Shown here piece after piece: positions 1 to 7,100 of a DNA stretch of 10,515 bases. Made by a program: the position numbers and the translations under genes. A model generated the notes under the pieces. That model had not been told where the DNA came from. It worked only from the letters and a program-made list of their open reading frames with translations, and did not search any database. Numbering within the stretch: position 1 is the first letter of the stretch; every line of letters begins with the position of its first letter. The stretch is from Calditrichota bacterium (lineage in GTDB: Bacteria > Calditrichota > Calditrichia > RBG-13-44-9 > J075): contig JAJRYW010000621.1 of assembly GCA_024275555.1 (NCBI GenBank), positions 1 to 10,515 on the forward strand, given 5' to 3'.

Positions 1-2997
1 AAGACCCGCATAGAACTCAGCCGCAGACATAGGCACCGTCACGCCACGCTGGACGTGAAAGGCCACCATGCGGTCGAAGAGCAGGTAGTTTTGCCGCTCG
101 GCTACCACTTCCAACTGCTTGTCTTTCTCCACCACCACCGGCAACTTGTACAGGTGGGTGCGCACAAAATCCCACACCCCTTCCTCGGTGCCGGCTTCCA
201 ACTGAAAGCGCTCTTCCAGCCCACCGTTGGGTTTGTAACATGAAATCACCAGATCTTGTTTTGTGGCATTTGCTACTGACAACTGTTTAGTCGTGCCCTT
301 TTGTTTGTCCAAAGTGCGTATGTCAGCAATAACAAACCCTGCCCGCTGCAGAGCTTCCTGAATAGCATTCCAAACGCTGTTTCGTGAATTGTGAAACTCT
401 ACCGTCATCCAGCGGCCCGGCTTAAGCACCCGATAATATTCCTGAAAACAGCGAGTCATCAGTCCCTGGTATTCCGTCAGTCCTTTACCCTGCACACTAT
501 TCTCAATCGCCTCCGGAGCGTTGTTGGTAAACACCCGCAGCCAGGCTTCCAACAGAAAGTTTAATTCGGAGTACATCAGATTGCCCCCGAAAGGTGGATC
601 TGTGAAAATATATTCAGCAGTTGAGTTGTTTGAACTATTTTGGTCAGCTGATCCTGTCGATATTACTAACTGCTCATTGGGTAAATGAAGCCTACCATGC
701 TCTTTAGCCTTTGATGATGAAAAAAATATTGGGGAAATTTCAGCCATAGTAGAACTAACATAGAGTGTTCCAGATAAAGGTCCAACATGGCGATTGTGTT
801 GAGCCATGTATCGATTCATTCTGTGTAACCTTGACTGTGATGATGTAAACCAAATTATGAAAAAATTGGAAAAACGTATATCCTCAATTCTGTCTAATCT
901 TGAAAAAATCGCTGCCAACATCCACAAATTCCTTTTGGTATAAAAATGATGCACGTGGGTGATGCCTGCATGATATCCGGCACGCCAACTTTCCCCCCAT
1001 TGTTTCCCTTTAAACATCATCGGTTCGCTGGGAAACCAGTAAGGAATCTTGCTGCTTTCGATTTTTTCAATCAGCGCCAGGTCAAAAGCGTCGGGAATTT
1101 TTTCATGTCTTTTGGGGCGGCTGGAAGCCCCCTCCACAGAATAATTAATCAGCACCGGCGCCTGTTTGCTTTGTTTTACAGTCTGTTTCAAGGCGTCGTC
1201 GTAACGGGTCACATAGGCGCGCTCCATGTTGCGCTTAGTCAGCAGCGCCTGGCAATGAGGGCAGGGGAATTCGCCGTGAACCTTGCCGGCGTCTTTATCC
1301 ACCGCCGCTTCCCAGAAGAGCACCTCCTGCGTGCACTCCGGGCAAACGAAAACATCCGACCATACCGTATAGTTAATTTTCCCCAGTGGGGCTGGCTTCC
1401 AGCCAGCCTTCACCAACTCTTCCCCCACATGATACCAGGGATAATTCTCCGGCCGCTGCGCTAATCCTTTCTTCACCGGATTCAGGGCAATGTAACTCAA
1501 AATTGCCTGGTACTCTTCATCATTGCGGATGATATGGTCATAAGTCTCCGACTGCCAGACCGTCTCTCCTTCCCGGTGTTCGGCTTCATTAATCCGATTG
1601 GAGGAATAGCTTTTCACACTGTGCATCAACTGCGAGAGATCCCAGTACACCCCGGGTTCCTTCTCTAAGGGAATCACCACCGCATGAACATGATCGGGCA
1701 TGATCACGGCCTCCACCAGGCGCCAGCGCTCCCCATGCCAGTATTTTAAGGCGTCCAGAATAATTTGCCGTCCAGTTTCGCTCAGTTCCCGTCGTTTTTC
1801 CGTATTAAAGGTGATGAAATAATGCGCCCCGGGCAACTGCCAGTGAGGCAGGTCTCCCTGGCGAACGGTAAAAGAGGTAATCCCATTAATTGTGAGGCTG
1901 GCATCCTGCCAGCCCAAATCTTTAGACCCCTCCGGAGTCCTCAAAGGAAATTTTTTCAGCAGGGCATTAGAGAGGAGTTGGCAGGATGCCAACTCCACAT
2001 GTAAAGTCTGGTACATCCACCCACACTCTGCTTCCACTTCCTGCAAAATACGGCGGGCTTCCCGCTCAAATTCCTGCACATCCACCGGGGTGTTGTAGTT
2101 GTAGGCAATAAAGGTAGCCGCCGGGGACAGATCATTCAGCACAGCCCGGCGGGCGCCCAGCCGGGAAAAGGGCGTCCAGGTCTTTTTCCCGCTCTCATCC
2201 CGCTCTTCCTGATAAATAACGCCGTCCTCATCTACTTTGTAGCCCAGAGATTCCACGGTTTTACGGTCCCCGCACAGTTGCGCCGCCACTCCGGTCATAC
2301 CGGTTCCGCAAAAGCCATCGAAAACGATATCTCCCGGATCGGTATAGTGCAGAATGTAGCGCATAATGGCCTTGTGCGGCACCTTGGTGTGGTAAGAGTG
2401 AGCGTTGTAGATGGGATCATTTTTACCCTCGCTGACATCGGCGGCAAACGGCTCCCGGTGGTAAGTGCTATTTTCAGGATCATACGGTTTGCCATAGTGC
2501 TGAAGAAAATCTTGCACAAAGGGATTGGGGCAGGCGGTGTAATAAGGCGGATCGGAGAGCGCCAGAATATCCTCGATCTCCCCGTGGGGAAAGCCGAGCT
2601 GATCCTTCCACAATTGCAAGACCGTGGGGCTGGCTTCCGTGGGGCTGGCTTCCAGCCGGCCCTTTTTCTCTACCATCAGCCAGCTTTTCTTCATCAATTC
2701 TACCAACTCCGGCAGACGCTGCTCATCCCCCATGTGCCACTTCTCCACCGACTTCATCCGCTCCAGGGCGTCTTCCACGGTGGTAAAAGGTACGTTCAGT
2801 TTCTCGTGCAGTTCTTCCAGCCCCTCACGGAGTTTTTGCAAATAATACTCCCGGCGGGCCTGGTCGTTTTCAAAGGTTATCCCCAAGCATTCCGCCGGAC
2901 CCTCATTTACTACAAACTCCTCGTCAAATAGCTTTCCGGAGCCTGCTTTGGCAGGAACTATTTTGGTATTAAATAGTCGTCGCTGGTTATCGCTCAT
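1..2997 (-). CDS. pglX: BREX type 3 adenine-specific DNA methyltransferase (PglX/PglXI), 3' end outside window, with an in-frame RAYT insert
   Basis: Seen: one frame open for 999 codons from ATG at 2997 to the left edge, no stop. Motifs are a motif IV-like SDPPYYTACP (Asp149), SAM-binding motif I FDGFCGTGMTG (226-236), a zinc ribbon with Cys552/555 and Cys579/582, and a second catalytic-type TDPPFGGN (Asp800). This layout matches zinc-ribbon adenine methylases of the DUF1156/COG1743 kind, the class used as PglX in BREX type 3. Its known role is to methylate host DNA at a non-palindromic site, marking self during phage exclusion. Residues about 334-538 are foreign: a REP-associated tyrosine transposase domain in the same frame (separate entry). 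Without it the length would be about 800 plus the missing C-terminus, near the family norm. A weak AAGG Shine-Dalgarno lies 9 bases before the ATG. Residues about 680-800 are markedly AT-rich, probably the target-recognition region. Whether the enzyme is active is unknown. Confidence 0.88.
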   Translation of the reverse strand, partial: MSDNQRRLFNTKIVPAKAGSGKLFDEEFVVNEGPAECLGITFENDQARREYYLQKLREGLEELHEKLNVPFTTVEDALERMKSVEKWHMGDEQRLPELVELMKKSWLMVEKKGRLEASPTEASPTVLQLWKDQLGFPHGEIEDILALSDPPYYTACPNPFVQDFLQHYGKPYDPENSTYHREPFAADVSEGKNDPIYNAHSYHTKVPHKAIMRYILHYTDPGDIVFDGFCGTGMTGVAAQLCGDRKTVESLGYKVDEDGVIYQEERDESGKKTWTPFSRLGARRAVLNDLSPAATFIAYNYNTPVDVQEFEREARRILQEVEAECGWMYQTLHVELASCQLLSNALLKKFPLRTPEGSKDLGWQDASLTINGITSFTVRQGDLPHWQLPGAHYFITFNTEKRRELSETGRQIILDALKYWHGERWRLVEAVIMPDHVHAVVIPLEKEPGVYWDLSQLMHSVKSYSSNRINEAEHREGETVWQSETYDHIIRNDEEYQAILSYIALNPVKKGLAQRPENYPWYHVGEELVKAGWKPAPLGKINYTVWSDVFVCPECTQEVLFWEAAVDKDAGKVHGEFPCPHCQALLTKRNMERAYVTRYDDALKQTVKQSKQAPVLINYSVEGASSRPKRHEKIPDAFDLALIEKIESSKIPYWFPSEPMMFKGKQWGESWRAGYHAGITHVHHFYTKRNLWMLAAIFSRLDRIEDIRFSNFFIIWFTSSQSRLHRMNRYMAQHNRHVGPLSGTLYVSSTMAEISPIFFSSSKAKEHGRLHLPNEQLVISTGSADQNSSNNSTAEYIFTDPPFGGNLMYSELNFLLEAWLRVFTNNAPEAIENSVQGKGLTEYQGLMTRCFQEYYRVLKPGRWMTVEFHNSRNSVWNAIQEALQRAGFVIADIRTLDKQKGTTKQLSVANATKQDLVISCYKPNGGLEERFQLEAGTEEGVWDFVRTHLYKLPVVVEKDKQLEVVAERQNYLLFDRMVAFHVQRGVTVPMSAAEFYAGL
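1390..1408. repeat. REP-like palindrome R3 (3' edge of RAYT cassette)
   Basis: Perfect 8-base inverted repeat GGCTGGCT / AGCCAGCC around loop TCC (plus strand). It is read in pglX as KAGWKPAP, immediately before methyltransferase sequence resumes at GKINYTVW. Same orientation as R2 and R4. Confidence 0.75.
1896..1914. repeat. REP-like palindrome R2 (inside RAYT cassette, 5' side)
   Basis: Perfect 8-base inverted repeat GGCTGGCA / TGCCAGCC around loop TCC (plus strand). It shares the TGGCA core with R1 but is inverted relative to it, 59 bases away. It is read through in pglX as GWQDASL, just before the RAYT domain proper. Confidence 0.75.
1974..1996. repeat. REP-like palindrome R1 (5' edge of RAYT cassette)
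   Basis: Perfect 10-base inverted repeat GGAGTTGGCA / TGCCAACTCC around the 3-base loop GGA (plus strand). It lies in pglX codons and marks the point where methyltransferase sequence gives way to the insert. Its loop is in the opposite orientation to R2, so R1 and R2 form an inverted pair like a BIME. Confidence 0.75.
2624..2653. repeat. Exact 15-base tandem duplication in pglX
   Basis: GTGGGGCTGGCTTCC occurs twice in a row (2624-2638 and 2639-2653). Being five codons long, it keeps frame and adds a second EASPT pentapeptide (EASPTEASPT). The second copy forms the left arm of REP-like palindrome R4. Confidence 0.85.
2642..2662. repeat. REP-like palindrome R4 (separate from the RAYT, in pglX N-terminal region)
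   Basis: Inverted repeat GGGCTGGCT / AGCCGGCCC around loop TCC, 9 pairs with one T-G mismatch. Its left arm and loop match R3 exactly over GGCTGGCTTCC. It lies in pglX codons for GRLEASPT (around residues 112-119), over 600 bases from the RAYT cassette, so it looks like an independent REP insertion tolerated in frame. Confidence 0.65.
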
Positions 2998-3028
2998 ATC
3001 ACAGTACCTTTTTGAACCTTCAATAAAT

Positions 3029-3106
3029 AATAGCCTTTCATGATATCTTAAATGATATCATGATCCGGTTTCATTTGTGCAGCGACTAAAAATAGCCGTT
3101 TATGAT
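3029..3106. promoter_or_regulatory. Repeat-rich spacer between fic and pglX: 10-base inverted repeat and imperfect direct repeat
   Basis: The 121-base gap between fic and pglX contains a perfect inverted repeat TCATGATATC / GATATCATGA (3038-3047 and 3054-3063, 6-base AT loop). A 16-base direct repeat matches at 14 positions: AATAGCCTTTCATGAT (3029-3044) and AATAGCCGTTTATGAT (3091-3106). ATGATCC occurs three times (3060, 3102, 3121). The symmetrical arms suit a dimeric DNA-binding protein or a cruciform. There is no T-run after the stem on the transcribed (minus) strand, so an intrinsic terminator is unlikely. A promoter or operator for pglX is possible but unproven. Confidence 0.4.
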
Positions 3107-3118
3107 CCCATTAATGGC

Positions 3119-4171
3119 TCATGATCCCCTTTTTTTCCATACAGCATCCCGACCGGGCTTGACACATTCCACTTTCCCCTCCTGGCGGAGACGTCCCAGC
3201 ACACGTTTTATGGTTGGACGGCTTACATTGGGGCAAGCCCTGGCTAAATCGGCATAATGAAAGTGTGGAGGCAGTTTTTCAAAGGCAATCAACACCTGCT
3301 CTGTTTTGGCGCCATGAGCGGTAGTGATCACGCCGGTTCGTCTTTCAAATTCGCGATAGGCGCCCAATAACATGACCCCCAGAAAATACTCCCACCAGGG
3401 GAGCAAAGTGTGCTTTGCTTCATGCCACCCGTGAGATGCCTGGGCAAGGCTTCCGTAATAACTCTCGCGCGTATCCTCAACTATTTTTTCCAAACCGATG
3501 TACCGGCCCACTTCCAATCCCGCTCGATAGAGGAGCCACAAAGTGATGAGTCGGGCTATACGTCCATTGCCATCACGGAAGGGATGGATGCACAGAAAAT
3601 CCAGTAGGTAAGCCGGGATCAGAAGCAATGGGTCATATCGACCTTCATCCCACAGGGTGTTAAAGCGATCATGGAGCGTTTTCATTGCTTCAGGGGTCTG
3701 ATGCGCCGGGACCGGTTGAAAGCGGACCACGATACTGCCGTCAGGTCGCTTTTCTATGATTTCATTGTTCGTATTCTTCCATCGTCCCCTCTCGTCAGGC
3801 ATAAACTTGTAAAGGTCTCGATGCAACTGGAGTACAATGTTTGGAGTAAAAGGCATTTCCCTGGCATTTGCGTGAATGATATTGAGTACGTCCCGGTAAC
3901 CCGCAATTTCTTGCTCAGAGCGGTTGGTCGGCGTGGTCTTTTTCTCTACCAATGCCTTAATACGTTCCGGCGGGGCGGTGATCCCCTCTATTCGTGTAGA
4001 AGACTCGGTGCTTTGAATAATGGCTGCCTGGCGAAGCGTCTCGAGCACCTGTGGCGACTGTTCTTTGAATAAAGCCTCTTTCCCCATGTACTCTCCCAGA
4101 AGCCGAATCGTTTTAACGAGCTCCGGGGGTATCGGTTGCCGTTCTATAAAACCGGGTTCCAATGACTTCAT
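3119..4171 (-). CDS. Fic-domain protein (class II, with C-terminal winged helix), BREX-associated
   Basis: 350 residues. The Fic core motif HPFRDGNGRIAR is complete (His196 to Arg207), with the catalytic His and the phosphate-binding GNGR loop. An N-terminal inhibitory motif of the (S/T)xxxE(G/N) form is present, Ser58 to Glu62-Gly63, as in class II Fic proteins whose own N-terminus blocks ATP binding. Residues about 287-345 look like a winged helix (PNVSRPTIKRVLGRLRQEGK). Known for the family: Fic enzymes transfer AMP or other phosphate-linked groups to protein hydroxyls; the target here is unknown. ATG lies 4 bases after the brxC stop, and GGAG (4179-4182) within the end of brxC is 7 bases upstream, so translation is probably coupled to brxC. 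Fic is not a core BREX gene; placement inside the operon suggests an accessory toxin, a modifier of BREX proteins or a regulator (inference). Confidence 0.9.
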   Translation of the reverse strand: MKSLEPGFIERQPIPPELVKTIRLLGEYMGKEALFKEQSPQVLETLRQAAIIQSTESSTRIEGITAPPERIKALVEKKTTPTNRSEQEIAGYRDVLNIIHANAREMPFTPNIVLQLHRDLYKFMPDERGRWKNTNNEIIEKRPDGSIVVRFQPVPAHQTPEAMKTLHDRFNTLWDEGRYDPLLLIPAYLLDFLCIHPFRDGNGRIARLITLWLLYRAGLEVGRYIGLEKIVEDTRESYYGSLAQASHGWHEAKHTLLPWWEYFLGVMLLGAYREFERRTGVITTAHGAKTEQVLIAFEKLPPHFHYADLARACPNVSRPTIKRVLGRLRQEGKVECVKPGRDAVWKKRGS

Positions 4172-4175
4172 GGAT

Positions 4176-7100
4176 TTACTCCAATACTATCCGAACTTTC
4201 CCTGGCTCTTTGCCCCGGGTAAGTTCATTGATGTAGTCCTCAAAGCGTTTCTTCATCTCCGTCGGCGTCGCCGGCGAGCCGCCCTCGAGAAGCACTGCAC
4301 GCAGGTCATCCATTTTCACGACCACCTTCACCAGTCCGGAGAGCACCTGCTGCACTAAGCGTAAAAAATCCTCTGTCACCGGCTGCGGCAACTCCCCTTT
4401 TTGAAGAAAGTTATCCAACTTTGTTTTTTCCTGCGGCTTAAGCAATCCCAACTGTTCAGCGATTTCGGGATCATTTAAATTGTCCAGCAGGGTCGCTGTC
4501 CAATCCTCCAGCAATTTATCCAGTTGCCGGTCACATTCATCCAGGATGTTGCCGGCAGGAGCTGCGGAAGTATCGCCATTGGGATTAAAATTACAGTGAG
4601 GGCAGGTCGGCGAAGAAACCATTTCCTCCCGGGTCAGGGAGAAACAGGAAACCAATCCGGCCAGTCGTATTTTAATTTCTTCCAGGCGGTGAGAGGGCAG
4701 TATAGCCACTTCCGAAAGTTTTTCCAATTGTCTGATACGTTTGTCCTGTATGAGTTGGCTTTTCTGCTCATCTTCCTGGCGGTTTAGCCGGGCGCGGGAA
4801 TGCAGCTTCAGATACTCTTCAATGTAAAGGTTCTGTAATGCTAATAATTCCTCCTGTTTTCCCTGGTGGTAATCAGCCAGGTCTTCCGGTTTGACCTCCG
4901 GTAATTCCGAAAAAATTTTCTCGCGCATACTGCGGACCTGGTCGATCAAATAGTGTTCCCGGGGCAATACCGTTTCTACCGTAGCCAGATAGGAAGCAAG
5001 CGGTTTTGTTTCATGTACAAAACTTTGCAGCGCCTGAAACTCTTTTAAGCGTAAAAAGGCGTTCCGGTGCTGTTGTATCTCGGCGCTGGTGTTGCGGAAA
5101 TTCTTCAGCCGCCCCGGGGTGTCAAACGCCTGCAATGATTCCAGGAAACTTTGGGTTTGCTCAAACAATTTACGGGTGGATTCTTTTTCCGGGTCGCTCA
5201 GCAGGGAACGCCCCCATAAATCCAGCCCCTTGTGCAACGCCTGCTGCGCCAGCACCAGGTCCTGCACATAATCGGTAATCCGCGACTGCATCTGCTGTAC
5301 TGCGCTCTCTTCGCCCAGGGTGATTTTGTTGGCCAGGCCGCCGGGAAGTTCCAGCAGTTCGAAAAGCGCCTTCAGTCCCGGTAAATTCCATTCCTTCGGC
5401 GCTTCGATATGCCGGAAGTTTTTTAAATCTTCCAGGGAGGTTCCCACGATGCCGTTTACGGTGGTGGCGTCAAATTTCTTGCCGGTAATGGCCATCACCA
5501 CATGGCCGGAATAGACCAGGGCGCTCAGCAGCACCACCACCCATTCCGGCTCCACTCGGAATTTATCCGGCGCCATATATTCCACCCCCTGCACATCCTC
5601 TATCAACTCAGAACGGTTGATGACCTGTCCCCGGGTTTTCTTGTCCAGCTTATCGAGAATGAATTGCGCGTAGCGGGAATTCTCCGGGAGTAGCTGGTCT
5701 CCGTCTAACATTTCCAGGGCTTCCAGCACCGCAGTTCCCTGGCGGGTCCGGGTGGTTACTACGATATTCCGCAGGGCATCCAGAACCGCCTGTTCCTGGT
5801 TGGCGCTGGTAATCAGGACCGGGAATTTGGGGTACTCCGGCGCCTGTTCTTCAAACCAGGTCCGCAGACAAATGCCGGCAATCGTGTTGGTAAGGTCCCG
5901 GAAATTGAATCTTTCCTCAGGCCTCAATCCGACCAGTTCCCTCAGGTTTTTACCCTTTGCCCACCCCAGCAGGGGTTTCTTTCGTCCCTGGTAGGTGACC
6001 TGGAAGGCATCCGCCATGTGCTCACGCATCCAGGATGTCAGTTGGCGGAAATAGCCCTGCGCTTTAGTCTCGTAGACGTTTTTATTGTGCCCGGAGGCTG
6101 CCGCGGCAAGTTCCATGGCTGCGGCGTAATTGCTGAGCGCATGGGTAAATGCCTCGTCTTTCGAGGTCAAGTGAAAGAACACTTCATCAGGCTTATTTTC
6201 ATCCCGGTAGGACGGGGGCTCGTAGGGTTGAATAAAGTATAGATAAAAATCGCGGGGCGGAATGGCCGTTGAGCGTTCATTGGGCGCGCCAAAGAACAGG
6301 TATCCCTTCCGCGGCGCCTTGTGATCCAGCCACTCCAGTTCATGTTCCCAGATTTTGTAGCCGGTCACGTGGCAGGTGTGGTCGGTGCGCTCCATTACCT
6401 GTTTCAGCGATTCGTAGTAGTAGCGGTCTAAAACAGCGGCCTCCAGTGACTCGGCCCGTTTTTCAATCAGGGCGTCAAAATCGTCGGTTTTCTTCAGATC
6501 AAGATAATACTGCCCGTTTTCCGGATTGCTGGAAATAAATTGCCCGCTCACAGTGCGGTGAATTTCCTTGAGAACTGTTTCCACCAGGGTCAGGAGATCA
6601 TCCGCCGGATCGCCGCCCAGTTCTTCCACCTCCTTTTGGAAGAGGCACAAGCTGTCACGGAGTTCCCGCGGCGTAGCGCCAATAGGGGCGTTTATGTCTC
6701 CCACCGTTAGACGATGCACCGAAAGCGCATGGATGATACGAAAGGCCAGCGGCTTATAAATCGGTTTTGTAAAGGCCTGCTCGATTCGCGACTCCAATAC
6801 CTGACTGCAATCAATTACGGCTTTGATGTCGGGAAGGGAGCGAAAGGCCGGATTTTCCCGCAGCACCTTCCAGTAAGAATCGTAGGCAATCAACCCCGGA
6901 AAATCCTCCGGCGCCTGGTTGCTTAATATCTTTTTTATTTCGGCAGAGAGTGTTTTCAGCACTTCCCGTTTTTCGGCAACAGTGATGCGGTCAAATATAT
7001 CGATGTAGTCGGGATGAACGGGAAACAAATGAACGTATTCATTCAGTCGCTCATTCATATTGCTGTAGAATTTTGAAAAGCGGGCCAGGTAGTCGCCAAT

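Larger units (their letters stand above)
1390..1996 (-). mobile_element. REP-associated tyrosine transposase (RAYT/TnpA_REP, Y1 HUH family) cassette embedded in frame within pglX
   Basis: Seen: pglX residues about 372-523 read as a complete RAYT: GDLPHWQLPGAHYFITF near 381-397, HUH motif PDHVHAVV with His436 and His438, candidate nucleophile Tyr486 in SETYDHIIRNDEEY, and the family tail YIALNPVKKGL (502-512). RAYTs are single-strand endonucleases related to IS200/IS605 TnpA that act on REP palindromes. The cassette begins and ends at REP-like palindromes (1974-1996 and 1896-1914 on its 5' side, 1390-1408 on its 3' side). Methyltransferase sequence resumes directly on both sides (ECGWMYQTLH before, GKINYTVWSD after), so the insert replaces only a short linker. 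There is no stop and no frame change. An SD-like GGAGGGG (1927-1933) lies 9 bases before an in-frame TTG (1915-1917) and might allow separate translation. Boundaries are inferred from the palindromes and from memory of the family, not from an alignment. Confidence 0.85.

Noticed and set aside
946..1464. Plus-strand ORF of 172 codons
   Set aside because: Antisense to pglX, whose minus frame carries the zinc ribbon and RAYT tail; the plus product shows no family motif.
1384..2001. RAYT insertion as a disruption making pglX a pseudogene
   Set aside because: The reading frame continues through both junctions without stop or frameshift, and motifs on both sides are intact; loss of function cannot be claimed from sequence.
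1390..2662. CRISPR-like array from the recurring GGCTGGC repeats
   Set aside because: Spacing is irregular, the repeats are short palindromes with unequal arms, and they lie within codons.
2278..2931. Plus-strand ORF of 217 codons
   Set aside because: Antisense shadow of the pglX N-terminal region that holds the DPPY motif and motif I.
4592..4604. Full zinc finger in BrxC
   Set aside because: Only one CPHC pair (Cys1102/1105) is seen; no second Cys/His pair nearby, so zinc binding is not claimed.
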